Below, piece after piece: positions 34,186 through 45,494 of a stretch of 64,000 nucleotides of DNA. The notes beneath the pieces were generated by a model. It made no database searches and was not told the origin of the DNA. It saw only the letters and a program-made list of their open reading frames with translations. The translations under genes and the position numbers were made by a program. Positions within the stretch are counted from its first letter, which is position 1, and each line of letters opens with the position of its first letter. Source of the DNA: Salvator merianae (taxonomy: Eukaryota; Chordata; Lepidosauria; Squamata; Teiidae); NCBI GenBank assembly GCA_003586115.2, contig QVOM02000090.1:11891637-11955636 (forward strand), given 5' to 3'.

Positions 34186-35064
34186 GGAACATAGCTTTCA
34201 CTGCACACTAATTACAACTTTGGACACTCTTCTTCAGAAACATCCTAAATGTCGCCTGCAGATGTTTTAGGTCAAGTCAAATTCAGAACATGAGTGAATG
34301 CAGCATGTGCTTAACTGACTACATGTATCAGCTGCATGTTAATTAAATTCTAAACTGATGTGTTCCAGCCCCAGGAATGAGAAAGGCTCCAGTCTTTTGC
34401 ACCCAAGGTTTCAGTAACATTTCTGCATTGCATCTTCTGCTGAAGCTGAAGAATAAGCACATTAAATAAGATTAATAGGATGGACGAAGATGCAAGGTTG
34501 CTGGGAAATAAATATCCACTAAAATACCTGGCACAAGCATTGGATTTTTCAAAAGCAGAAAGCAAAAGGAAGACAGTTTAGCACATGCTTCGGTGATCTG
34601 TTTGGAAATGCTTCCATAAAACACTATATTTAAGCTTGAAAATCAATATGGTGCCATTAGATAGCATCGAGTGAAAATTCTAATATATACCAATGTGACA
34701 GGAGCCTGGTCCTTTTAAAATACCCCGTTGGTGTCCACAGGAAAATGAAGGTGTGAAGAAAGGCTTACGGAAGCTTTCACTCTGTCCTTTCTTTCCTTTT
34801 CTGATCTTTTGGTTCTGATTATTCTAAACAGATTTGCACCACCCTTAGGATGGGTGCATACTAGTTATCCATGGAGTTCTGTGGAACAGCTAGGAGACAG
34901 CAAACTCTGCACACAGGAAGAGCAAGCAAGAATGGAATTTTTGAACTGACCATGTTGGACAGCCTAAGCATTTTTGTCTTATACATGTAAGCTTTTTAGC
35001 TTTCTGTGCTTACTGCTGACCACAGATCAAATGGAGAATGACCTAGTTTGTGATTACCCCTACA
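34186..35064. other. Unassigned intronic sequence
   Basis: No gene or repeat family recognised. Confidence 0.35.
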
Positions 35065-35272
35065 ATCTAGAGATATGCAGGAATGAAAATTGTGTGTTCT
35101 GTTCACTGTTGAACCAAACACTGTTTGTTCGTCTTGAGAGTAAAAAGTTTCATCAAACAAACAGTTGTTCGTGTTCGAATTCAAACTTGTTCGAAAACAA
35201 AAAAACTCAGATTTTTCTTTTGAAAAAGCCCTTTTCAAGCGCAAAAACAAAGCAAACCTGAACTGTCTTCCA
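35065..35272 (-). mobile_element. TTCGAA-rich element, family A, truncated
   Basis: TAGAGATATGCAGGAATGAA is the terminus. GTTCGTGTTCGAATTCAAAC and AAAAAGCCCTTTTCAAGCGC follow as in the 25052 copy. The element stops where the L2 remnant begins. Confidence 0.6.
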
Positions 35273-35279
35273 TGTTTTT

Positions 35280-35530
35280 TTTCATTCATTCATTCAACTT
35301 TATACTGTGTACTGTGACTCTACCCAGTTTGCAAGAAAAACAGTAAACAGAAACAACAATAAATCAAAAACAAAAAACTAAATTAACCAATTAATCACGG
35401 TCACTGTATTAAATAGTTTCAAAGGCACTAGTGAATAAATGCATTTTAAAAGGCTTTTGAACCAGCAAAGGGAGCAGACCAGATTTTAGTTGGAAGACAA
35501 TTGCAAAGAGAGCCAATCAGAGCAGCTGAG
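35280..35530 (-). mobile_element. L2-type LINE 3' region, minus orientation
   Basis: TTCATTCATTCATTCAACTT (a tail of short repeats), AGTTTGCAAGAAAAACAGTA, AAATGCATTTTAAAAGGCTT and GGAGCAGACCAGATTTTAGT. The layout matches the reversed L2-like copies at 6298 and 30195. Confidence 0.55.
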
Positions 35531-35754
35531 CAGGTGATGGAGGCACTGGATATCATGTAAGCACCAAGTGTCCTTTTGCATGCTGCTGTCTCACCCAGAT
35601 AAAGGCCTGGCCTAGCCTCAGTCAGGCCTACCTCACTGAGTTGTTGTGAGCATAGATCACAGTAAGAAGAGCCACTGCCTTGTCTGTTTACATCTTGGAC
35701 ACTAAGGAACTTGGTGTGAGATAAAATGGTCCTTTCTGTACGAAGACTGATTAC
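35531..35754. other. Unassigned spacer
   Basis: No feature seen. Confidence 0.3.
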
Positions 35755-36165
35755 TTACTGCAGGTTCCATGTAATACAGAATGCCATCTTATGATAGCTT
35801 GCAGTCAGGCCTGCTCAGTGGTAGCACCTTCCCTTTGCCATACCCTCCCCTCTGCTGTTCGTGAGGCACCTTCTCGGTGGTAGCACCTTCCCTTTGCAAT
35901 GCCCTCCCCTCTGCTATTTGTGAGGTGTCTTCTCTGTGGTAGCCCCTTCTCTGACAACTTACAGGTGCCTATTAAAGACCTATCTTTTTACACAGGCATT
36001 TGCTGTGTGAAAGTTTTTTCTCCTCTGGCCCACTCAGGTTTTAATGTGTTTTAAAAGCTGTTTTTACTCAGTTCTTCACCCTTGATTTTAATGTTCTGTA
36101 AACCACTTTAATTTTTTTTAAAAAACAGAAAGTGGTATAAAAATACCTTCAACAAATAAAACAAA
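35755..36165 (+). mobile_element. L2-type LINE 3' end with a 59-bp internal tandem repeat
   Basis: GTTCCATGTAATACAGAATG, then GTGGTAGCACCTTCCCTTTG, then ATTAAAGACCTATCTTTTTA and finally GTGGTATAAAAATACCTTCA with an AACAAATAA tail. The same element at 37195 has a single GTGGTGGCACCTTCCCTTTG block. Here the block occurs at 35818 and 35877 with a third start at 35936, a 59-bp period. Confidence 0.7.
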
Positions 36166-37194
36166 TAATAACGGTGCTGTATTAAAAAAAAAAAGGAGCT
36201 GTATGCTGAAAGAAAAGGAGAAAAAGTGATATGCAAGATGTAGTTAATGCCTTGCTTTGGCTGAATGTCAGCGATTGTTGAATATTATCGAGTCAAAAGG
36301 AAACAGCCAGATCTTGATAACATGCAAACCAATCAACGAAGAATAGGGCCCATTCTTTCTTCAAAAGCTGACTCCGAACAAAACAAACAGACAGCCTTTC
36401 CATCAAGGAATTACGAAATGCAGAAATTGGCTTCATGCTGGTGGCATGAAAAGCACTAAATCAGAGGTCCCTGAAAAGGAATATATGTACACGACCACAG
36501 TCAGGAATGTGTGTATATTAAAAAGGGGGAAAAAGAACAACTGGGATAAATGGAGAGATATGCTAATGCAGCTCAACGGCTTTAAGGGAAGCCTCACATC
36601 TAACAGGGTATTGAAAACATCCTTTTCTGTGTGAAGGATTTAATACTTAGGAGTTAATCTTCTTGGGCCACTGGCTGGATTCTTGGCCTTTCCATGCAGC
36701 CATCCCTCTTATAACATGGGGATTGTGGCAGCAGCACCTCCATTACACAGCAAAGGCTCCTTAAGGGAGGACAATTTCCATTATCCCCAATGGAGACCAG
36801 TAAAGGTCCCTTTATTGTGTAATGGAGACACGGCCTGCAACTGCCCACGGACATTACCCGCTAGATCCCTCTTGACGTGTGTATCTATGAGGTCCTTGTC
36901 TGAACTAAGCTTCCTTTTAGAGCAGGATGCCAGAGGTTGGGTTAAACACCCCTGTGTCTCAATGATATATACACGTATGCCTATTTCTCTACAGTCGTTG
37001 CCCCCTGCGTTACAAAACTGTTCCTGCAAGTTCTGCAATTAGAAATCCTACAGTAAAGCTGAGTTCAATAAAAGGTTGATCAAATTAACTCTTCCTTATC
37101 TATTCTAAGCACACAGATTTATGCCAATATTGATGGTTAATTGCACCATTCACCTATAAAGTGAAAACAACAAATTTATCAAAAATACATTTTT
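36166..37194. other. Unassigned intronic sequence
   Basis: Frames at 36683-37042 overlap on both strands without a known domain. No repeat family recognised. Confidence 0.35.
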
Positions 37195-37465
37195 AATGGC
37201 GCAGATCCCACATAATACAGAATGTCATGGCTCACAGTCGGGCCTTCTCAGTGGTGGCACCTTCCCTTTGGAATGCCCTTCCCTCTGCTAACCATGAGGC
37301 GCTTACACTTATAGCTTACAGGTGCCTTAATGTGCTCTTAGAACTTTGTTTTTATTCTATGCATATTTTTAACCCTTGTTTTTAATGCTTTTTGCAAGAC
37401 TGCTTCGAGATTTTAAAAAATGAAAATGGGTATAGCAATGTCTTAAATAAAATACATGAATGAAG
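37195..37465 (+). mobile_element. L2-type LINE 3' end, plus orientation
   Basis: GATCCCACATAATACAGAAT, GGCACCTTCCCTTTGGAATG, CTTACAGGTGCCTTAATGTG, and the end AAAATGGGTATAGCAATGTC with AAATAAAATAC. It is a single-unit relative of 35755-36165. Confidence 0.7.
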
Positions 37466-38046
37466 TTGGCTTTTTCTTCTTTGCCTTGCCTGTTACAGCA
37501 GACTTTTCCCCCTCCACTTTCCAGTTTTCTGCCTGCTAAGATCAGCATCGACAGCTGGTAGTTCTCTGCAATACTGTGCCACTACTGGGTTCGATACACC
37601 TTTATATATCTCCCAATAAAACCAGCAGGAATTTGCTTCCCCTGAAGAACAAAAGCAGAGTCTTTCATTATCAGGGATGCCAATATAAACACGGACGCGT
37701 GTCACCTTTCTGACGAAATCTGATGACTAGAATGGGAAAAATTTGTATCCTCCGTTAGGGAGCTGAGATCTTCATCCACTCCAACTTTGAAAAAGAGGAC
37801 AATATTTTTGAAAAATTCGTAGGTCTCATTTCATAAGCCTGTTGCACCATTCTTCAAGATTGCCAAAAACCCACGCACTTTCATTTTTATACTGTCAAAA
37901 TTGATAGGATCTTCAGGATGCAGGAAAAAATTGATGAGGGGCAGCACAAGTCACACCCATTGCTAGTTGGGTTATGGTGCATACAAGGATCAAGACCGTT
38001 TTCATTGCCATGTCAACAAGCTGCAATATCTTCCCAAGACAGACCT
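37466..38046. other. Unassigned intronic sequence
   Basis: No gene or repeat family recognised. Confidence 0.35.
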
Positions 38047-38437
38047 AAGGTGCAATCAGACATGGTTAAGGAATGCTTTCTGGGAGAATTTGAGGCTCTA
38101 AGGACAGATATAAAATACCTAACACAGCCTTACTGCACTCCAAAGTCTATGAAAGTCTGCCCTTTTCTCAGATGGGGTAAAATAACACTAAGGGCATCTC
38201 TGTCTTTAAGCTGAGTGGGGCAACAAACTGTATATACAAAGAGGTGGTGATTTCCCTCTGGGTGGCATGGATCAGTGGGCAGCATCCTTATAGCCAGGTT
38301 AGATTACCTGACTGGATGCAAAGATAGGCTGAGCCATACATCCGGGACAATGTTCGGATGGCATTTTTTGTGTCTGGGAATGGGACGCTTATTCTAAAAG
38401 GGACGATTTTAAAAAGTCTTGTCTGATCATACCCCTA
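38047..38437. mobile_element. Family-G element (GTCTGATCA termini)
   Basis: The left end AGGTGCAATCAGACATG and right end CTTGTCTGATCATACCCC are inverted versions of one terminus, also seen at 52587-52797. The ~390-bp interior carries no conserved frame. Confidence 0.5.
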
Positions 38438-39192
38438 TTTGACTTGATCACTTCTTGTGTTTTGTCAAGGATAAGGAAAAGAGAGTTTACTCCAGTAACT
38501 TCCATTCTCTCTCTCTCTCTCTCTCTCTTCCTTTCTTCCTTCCTTCCTTTCAACACAGACGGAAATGAAACGATGAGAATTTAACCTCTGTTTCTGACTC
38601 TATGCAGCTGAGGGGCAAAGTGAAATCCCACTAAAGGACCACAGAACTAGTGAGGGAACCATGCCGAGATTGGCAATCAGAATCAATGACACTGGATGAG
38701 ACAGATCAATATGAACTCTAGCAGCTCATTAAGAGAACCAGAGGGAGAAGGAGAGAAACTGGAGTTTGTTTAAATCCTGGTGAAGCTGGAAACAAATGTT
38801 TTCATCCATCTGCAAAACTTTGCTCTTGGCCTTTGCTTGGCAACTGAATATTTCAGCCAAGTCAATGAATATTTACTGCTGGTTTTCTCTTATTAAAGAT
38901 GCTGTTTGCATAGTAAGCATATTTGTGGGTTATCTGCAAAAGGGCTGATGCAATAAAGAAAGTTTGGGAATAACCAGATCATTGTTCATACACGATTCAG
39001 AAGCCCGAGGAAGGTCACTAAGGAAACCCTCGTTCATGCCTGAAAGCTTATACGGCCAGATTTTGCAGCGATGTCAAGAGAATTCACAAAAAAGGGATCA
39101 GACACAGGCCTCTGAGAAAATAAAAATGCAACTAATGAGAGTAGTCTTAGCACACACCCTGGCAATTTTCTAAAATGTCCTGTCATACAGAT
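38438..39192. other. Unassigned sequence with (CT)n/(CTTC)n at 38505-38550
   Basis: A CT run of about 24 bp passes into CTTC units. The following 38800-38960 is AT-rich and non-repetitive by eye. No exon found. Confidence 0.45.
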
Positions 39193-39510
39193 CAGGAGTA
39201 GAGACACACAAAGTTCAGTTCACCTTCAAAATTCAATCGAAACTTTAGTGCTCGCCTATGTTCCCATCGAACCGAACATGCGGTGGTTCGCATATCCAGA
39301 AATTCAATCAAACTGAGCCAGTCTCCTGCTCACAAACACAAACAACTGGATGGAACAGCTGGTGTTTGCTATGTTTTTGTCCTTGAAAACGGGTTTTTTC
39401 CAATGGAAAAATTGTATTTTTTTGTTTTTAAACAAGTTCAGAATCGAATGCGAACAGCTGTTTGTTTGACTAAATGTTTCACCAACGACCCAAACAGGTT
39501 TTTGTTTTGG
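39193..39510 (+). mobile_element. TTCGAA-rich element, family A
   Basis: TAGAGACACACAAAGTTCAG, ATATCCAGAAATTCAATCAA, TTTTTGTCCTTGAAAACGGG and TTCAGAATCGAATGCGAACA follow the 22808 copy in order. Confidence 0.6.
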
Positions 39511-40159
39511 TACTACAAGGCAGCCATCCTGTTGACAGCTGACGGTGTGCCCCGTGGCACCTAGTCCCCTTCCAGGCTCGACTGGCCTGGAGTAAGTGCC
39601 CCAGAGTGTGGCGTGGAAACTGTCCCGTTGTCCAAAAAGACCACAGCTATCGGTTCTTACAAAGACTGCAAGCCGGCAGCATCTGAAAGTAAAAACATGC
39701 AGAGTACATCGGCTTCAGAGCAGAGGGGTTTTAGTAGCGGCAAAGAGCGTGAATCTGTTTTATATCCTCTCCCATCGCTCCCAGAGTGTTTGCATTAGAC
39801 ATCAGATTTCCTTAGCAATTTCAGCCCATGTTTGCTTTAGTTATCCTTGGCAAGAATCAGCGCTTCTAGGAAGGTGAGAAGGTTATTGGTTTCAAATATT
39901 TGAAGAGCAGAGCTTTATCCCTGTTGTCCACCTAACTTAAACAAGTAGAAGATGCCTCCAGATGGCAGAAGGCAATTCTGGGATCTCCCTGAGATCCTGC
40001 AGGAGCCCTGAGCTCCCTTGCCAGGAGACAGGAGGCAATTCCAGGCTCTTATCTCCATCTGCCAACTCCTTGAGTTCCTGTTCCAAATACCTGGATGCTA
40101 GCCAAGCGCCCATCCACTTCCCTTTGGGATTTTTTTTCTTTCGCACGCTTGTCTAGCAT
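39511..40159. other. Unassigned intronic sequence
   Basis: No repeat family or exon recognised. Overlapping frames have no known domain. Confidence 0.35.
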
Positions 40160-40400
40160 CTGGGTATTTGCAACAGGTCTATTTTGGTGGTGCACTTTGG
40201 TGCATCACTGGAATGGGCCCTCCAATAGCCTTGAACATCTAGACATGCCTTCTATATGCTTCCACGTTCTGGACTTGGGTCCGCTGGTTTGCCGGCAGAC
40301 CTGTTTGAACAGATTTACTACTAATCCTGATCAGAGCATCCCTGATTGGGATTATACTCCATCTAGCACAGATGGAGTGTACCAGCGATGGGCGAAGCTT
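40160..40400 (+). mobile_element. Palindrome-cored interspersed repeat, copy 3
   Basis: A hairpin-type block GGTGGTGCACTTTGGTGCATC...GGAATGGGCCCTCCAATAGC, then GCTTCCACGTTCTGGAC, a decayed core GGCAGACCTGTTTGAACAG at 40294-40312, and GATGGAGTGTACCAGCGATG. Same order as 2297-2640. Confidence 0.6.
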
Positions 40401-41891
40401 CTCAGATCCTCACCACCGTGTGGACCAGTGAGACCCAGAAGTGAACTTCATGGTTCCTCATTGCAGATTAAAGGGATGTGCAAAAAGGGCCCTAGATAAG
40501 ATCTTCTCTTTTTAAGTCAGTGTTTATGGCTCTCTTGCTTCTCATCCAACTGTTCCCCTACAGCTACGTGCATCCAGCATGCTGTTTCTAAGGCATTCCC
40601 CCATCTGTTTTCCTTTAGCCCAGACAGACGAAGTTTGGCTAGCAGACAGTAATGTGGGTAGAGGGCCTTGGGGATTTCATTTACTTTGCATCTGAAAGTG
40701 AAGCCAGACTGATCCGTGTATTCCCACATTCATGCGAAGAATGTGAACAACCACGCTTGGTTATCACGCTCCTCTGGGTTTCTCTATACAGCTCGAGTTT
40801 CCAAAAACAACGTAAGAATGCATGTGTTTTAAGAAAACACACTAAACGTGGTGAAACATTCTTTCTTTAAAAAAAATGAAAAGGGAAAATATGTTTTAAA
40901 AGGAATAACTTCCTGTGGGAATGGGTGAAAAATAGAACAGGGTTTTTAAAAAAGAACCCTGCAACAGAATCAAGGCACTGCAGACCGCTGTATAGGCTGC
41001 CCATCGGATTGTAGCTAGGCCTAATTTTCTTGCAACAGTGCTTCTTGATGAAAAAGGCTTGGGAAGTCAGCTTCTATTCATTTGGAATGTGGCTTTTATG
41101 TGGGGATGGTTTATTGCTCAGTTGCTTTTATTTGGCTGTTAAATAGTTGCAATGTTCCTTCAGCCTTCTAGATGGACTCAGTGCTAAAACTCTAAAAATG
41201 GACGATTTCTTTACCTTCCTAAGAGGAGACAAAGCGTATTGTTTCTCCTCTCCCATAAACAGCAAAGCTCAGGATTCAGGATTAGCCTGTGAAATCCATT
41301 GGCACTAATTTCAAGATGGGGGCAGGGGGAAAAAAGCAGAAATCACTTTTATAAAAAGAAAGCAATGCAACGGAATGCATAACTCACTTGCAAAATGCCA
41401 TGAAGACAAAAAGACAGTCACTTGGGTCCAAAAGCTCTACGCTCTTTTTAATTCCTATCAGAAAAAGCAATGTGGTGGTAAGGACTATAAGTAGCTACTA
41501 AGCGGTAGCTAAATGGCCGTTCCAAAATTCTTTGATGCAGTGAGAGCTGGAAGGATTATAGAGAAAAAAAGACCATTTGAAGCCAAGAATATCTAGATGG
41601 TCAGACGCATCCTAATTTTGCAGATACACCCCTTCGCGAAAACAATTGCCCTCTAATAAATGCATTTTGTTAACAATGGGCTAGCCGAGAGGGAGCGTGC
41701 TCAGTAAAGACAAAGTAAAGGTGACCAACAACAGGACAGAGTTGCTTTCATGAATTGCTGTTCGCTGTCCCAGAAGCACTTCCTACACCATCGTAGGCAA
41801 GGAAATGGTACCTCAGCAGCCACCAAAAAGGTTCGTCCATTGTTCTTCACGAATGTTTGAAGATCTTTGCTTACTGCTATAAGACCTCCAT
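40401..41891. other. Unassigned intronic sequence
   Basis: No gene or repeat family recognised in this 1.5-kb stretch. Confidence 0.35.
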
Positions 41892-42116
41892 TCAATAGCT
41901 ACTAGAATGGATACCAAGGGACTGCTTCCAGGTTGGAGAGTCAGGCAGGATGCCTCTAAAGCCCATCTGCAGGGAGTGAAGAGCAGGTGAAGGTTTCGCC
42001 CTTGTCTTCTGCTTGAGATGCCCAGAAGCCATTGGTGGGCCACTGTGTGAAACAGGATGCTGGAGTAGATGGGCTGTGGCCTGATCCAGCAGGGCTGCTC
42101 TTAGGTTCTTATGTTT
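41892..42116 (+). mobile_element. CR1-type LINE 3' end, plus orientation
   Basis: CAATAGCTACTAGAATGG, GAGCAGGTGAAGGTTTCGCC, GGTGGGCCACTGTGTGAAAC, TGGCCTGATCCAGCAGGGCT and CTTAGGTTCTTATGTT. Same tail as 3650-4003. Confidence 0.85.
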
Positions 42117-42909
42117 TCAGAGACCCTGATGTCCTAGGTGATGTTTTTTTAAGGTGTGCCCCACCTGCTAGGCGGTTTTCTTGGCCTAAATACAGCAGTG
42201 GCAGGCCGTAAGATGGAGTCATTGTTCAAGGCTGGAGACATTGCCCAGAAAGCATCACAGGTTGGACCCCCAACATCTCCCAGGAAGGTGGCGACCGCCA
42301 CACACTTCTCTTACTGTTGCCATGGACACAGCATGGATGGACGCAAGCAGTCAGCCAACAGGAGCTGTCTCTACACAAAGGCTCTACGATGTTTACGTTT
42401 CAAAAGAGTGGAGCAAAACATTGTGAGGCATTAATATGTACTTCCCAGTAGATTGGGTTACCCTGCCTACTGGACCAATTGTCCTAGACAAAAGGCCATG
42501 GAAAACAAACCCAGCTTTCCCCATGACCAGGTGGCTTGCAGACAAACCACTTTGCCAGGTGGGTGACCCTTTCACTACTCTCTAGGCCGAACAGTTCTTA
42601 ATCCACGCTAACCTTGTAGCACTGCCTTTATTCCTCTTGAGCGGAACCACCTGCTTTGTAGGCTGAGTGAAAGATGGTGAGAAATTTTTAAGTTGCAAAG
42701 CCGTGGCTTCTGCCTTGTTTTCAGGCAAAAGGTAGATTGATTACAGACTCAACCAAATCGCCCTTCAGGGCTTATTGCTCCCCTTGGCATTATTCTGCCC
42801 TCTTTCAGTGGGGCACTGGACTTAAAGAGAACTCACATCCATGCCCTGTAGGTCAGTAAAGTCCAGAATGAAGCCTGTTTTGACTTCACAAAAGGAACTC
42901 TTGTGTGTG
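42117..42909. other. Unassigned intronic sequence
   Basis: No gene or repeat family recognised. Confidence 0.35.
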
Positions 42910-43045
42910 ATGCTTGTTGTGGTGGTTGGGTACCACTGAGTCATGGTCAACTCCTGCTTGACTGCCTGGGCACCTCCAAGGGCACCTTGGAGCAGGTATC
43001 AGGTATCAACTAAGGCTGCAAGAAAAGAAGCAACCCCTTCCTCCT
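42910..43045 (-). mobile_element. SINE tail fragment
   Basis: TTGGGTACCACTGAGTCATG and GTCAACTCCTGCTTGACTGC...GGGCACCTCCA match the distal end of the SINE at 44345 (GGGTACCACTGAAATTGTGA, CCAACTCCTGGTTGACTGAA, GGGCACCTCT). The tRNA-like head is absent. Confidence 0.65.
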
Positions 43046-44344
43046 CTTCTGTGGTACCTGCTACCTGAGGAAATTTTTCTTTCCTTGAGGATTGTGTATC
43101 TCCAAACTGTCATAAGGATGAAGGCTAATAAGGAAAGGGGCTAAAGCAGAAAAAAGAAAAGACATCTAACTGCCAACTGTTTTTTAATACTTCACCTTCC
43201 TTTTCCCAGTTTTGCCCCAGATGCCATGCCCAGCAGTGGGTCCTTACTTTTATTATTAGGGGACGATACCATCAGCTTTGGAAAGAGAGTAACTTCACTC
43301 CAGAGAATAAAGCAGAAGGAAAGAAGAACCCATCTACGCTCTACCGATAGCCCTGCTCTGCGTAACCCACAGGCCTCACATTTTAGGTGAAAAGCAAAAC
43401 CACTTAAGTCTCAAAACAGGCCCTTGTTCTCCGCCTTGAATGGCATCTTTATGGCACTAGCCATGGCCGACAATTTGGTGAAGAAGGAATTATAATCGTT
43501 CTTTCTCTGTCTGTGAAACCTCCGCTGTTGTCCAATAAATTTCCCTGACAGCTTTCCGTGCGGAAGCCACCATCTTCCTTATAAGGAAAGACCCCTGCTT
43601 ACGGCCCGCTACAGTTCCAAACATGTGAGGAATCCAGACTTTTAAAAATTGCCTCAATTAATCTAGTCCCGTGTGCCATCCCCAAGAAAAACACACAGCC
43701 AGCGAAACAGACATCTATCTTTTCCTAAATGCCTGGCAGTCCACTCAAAACTGAAACCATAACACTTATCTCCCGGAGTTTGACCCTGAAAAATAAGAGT
43801 GGTATGGGGAAATGGATGACCAAAGCAGCTGAAAGAAATAATCATTCCCTCATAGTATGCATTCCTCCTCCCTAAAATGCAAAGACTTTGCATCCATCTT
43901 GGTGGTGGTGGTTATCATTCTTCCATCTGGAGTCATTCCCTTTCTCAGCAGAAAAATATCCAAAGAGACAGGTTTAGGGGCCTGATTCTGTGTACAGATT
44001 GACAGCTGACTGAATTCAGTGAGACAGCTGCAAAGGTTTTGGGTCAGGCAGCCCAAATGTCAAGGGAGCATCTCATGCAGCTCAAATCTCTTTATTAGCA
44101 TCATTGATCGAGTCTTGCAAACATAAACATAAACATATTTATAGAAAAAGCCTACCGTTAAAAGAAAGCAATCCTTTGCTCACAGCGCACTGCAACAATC
44201 TCACTGTGGATTGTGGTGATAACACCATTTCCTGAGTTTTATTGCAAGTGAACGAAACAGGGCTACCTGGTGAGAAATATCTACATACTGGTCCAGCAGT
44301 AAAAGAGTGATATAGAAGTCATATTAAGTGCCATATTAAATCAT
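43046..44344. other. Unassigned intronic sequence
   Basis: No gene or repeat family recognised. Confidence 0.35.
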
Positions 44345-44657
44345 CGTTGTTGGGTACCACTGAAATTGTGACCAACTCCTGGTTGACTGAATGGGCACCT
44401 CTCTGCAGCTTTCTTGGCAGAGATACAGAAGTGGTTTACTATTCCCTACTTCTGGGGAGAGACTGGGGATTGAACTGGCGACCCTCTGCTTTCCAGGCAG
44501 ATTGTTATAGCCCTGCGGTACAGTCCCTCCCAGACTCCATGGGCCCCTCTATACAGTTTTCTTGGCAGAGATACAGAAGTGGTTTGCCATTGCCTACTTC
44601 CAGGGAGAGGCAGGGGATCAAACCGTCGACTCTCTACCACTGAGCTACAGCCACTAC
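44345..44657 (-). mobile_element. tRNA-derived SINE dimer, minus orientation
   Basis: Read on the minus strand there are two heads: GTGGCTGTAGCTCAGTGGTA with GGTTTGATCCCCTGCCTCTC, and after a tail (GGCAAACCACTTCTGTATCT, CCAAGAAAACTGTATAGAGG) a second GAGGGTCGCCAGTTCAATCC with TCTCCCCAGAAGTAGGGAAT and a second CCACTTCTGTATCTCTGCCA. The distal end is GTTGGTCACAATTTCAGTGG. This is the best-preserved dimer in the window. Confidence 0.8.
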
Positions 44658-45076
44658 CTATATAAAACCATATAGTTAATAATACAAGGAGTATATTTTT
44701 TATTTCTTGCAGGGTTCACCTGTGGTACCTGTCAGGAAGGCTGAAATATAAGCAAAGACTCCAAGAAGGAAGGGATGTGTGAAAGTAATTGGCAGTCTAA
44801 GTCAAAAGATACTCTTTAAAAACTCTGCTAGTTTATCTTCATTTTTTTGATCTTCAGAGGAATCATACATTGTGTACAGCCATGTATAAGTAAATATAGG
44901 TAGTAAGTTTTCCAAAAAAAATATAAAAAATTGCAGACACTCCCTCCCCCTCCCTGTCTCTGTAGGAAATTCTTATCGCATCATCTAATAAACGGAGATC
45001 CGTGTTGTAGATTGTGTGATGTTAGTTACCTTTGTGCTCCGGGCATATTGTGACATCCATGTCAATAATCGCATGG
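44658..45076. other. Unassigned AT-rich spacer
   Basis: No feature recognised. Confidence 0.35.
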
Positions 45077-45164
45077 CCTGCCATGATTGCACCCTGAACA
45101 CGCCCGGTCCCATCTGATCTCGGAAGCCAAGCAGGGTCGGGCCTGGTTAGCACTTGGAAGGGAG
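45077..45164 (+). mobile_element. 5S rRNA-derived sequence (SINE head or pseudogene)
   Basis: CACCCTGAACACGCCCGGTC, CATCTGATCTCGGAAGCCAA, GCAGGGTCGGGCCTGGTTAG and CACTTGGAAGGGAG follow 5S rRNA from its 5' region to about base 88 with few changes. The internal A box (AAGCCAAGCAGGGTCGGGCC) is nearly intact, but the C box breaks off after GGGAG, so a working 5S gene is unlikely. The sequence to about 45350 may be the rest of the retroposon. Confidence 0.8.
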
Positions 45165-45388
45165 CACTCTGCTAGTTCATCGGCAGAATCCACTCCCTCG
45201 GCACACGTTGCAACAGCCTGGGAGTAGTGCGGTCCCTGGTGATCCACAGGAGGAATTGGCAGGCCGCCTGCAAATGCCAGGCGAGAGTTTTCCAGGGCAT
45301 TGGCAACCCTTGCTACTGGCACCAACCTGGAGCATGGAAGAACCAATGCACGCAAGAGGGGGACCCCTCCGAGTCCAGTACAGCCTCA
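45165..45388. other. GC-richer sequence after the 5S-derived head
   Basis: GCAATGCC-like SINE wording is weak: CCAGGGCATTGGCAACCCTT and CTACTGGCACCAACC. It could be the body of the same element. No coding signal. Confidence 0.3.
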
Positions 45389-45494
45389 GGCTGCATCCAG
45401 ACATGGCTTACTTATTCCGCTGTATCCATATTCCGTGCTTTGTTCTGGAATATCCAGATACAGTGGAATAAGTGAGCCAAGTCTGGATGCAGCC
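45389..45494. mobile_element. Near-perfect 106-bp palindromic element, family E, copy 2
   Basis: The left arm GGCTGCATCCAGACATGGCT, TACTTATTCCGCTGTATCC matches the reverse complement of the right arm, GGCTGCATCCAGACTTGGCT, CACTTATTCCACTGTATCT, with a few changes. CTCAG flanks both sides and may be a target-site duplication. It is non-coding. Confidence 0.8.

Noticed and set aside
44600..44657. tRNA gene
   Set aside because: The A-box and B-box are those of a SINE head. No complete cloverleaf forms and SINE tails follow.
45077..45164. Functional 5S rRNA gene
   Set aside because: The 3' third including the C box is missing and there is no T-run terminator in place.
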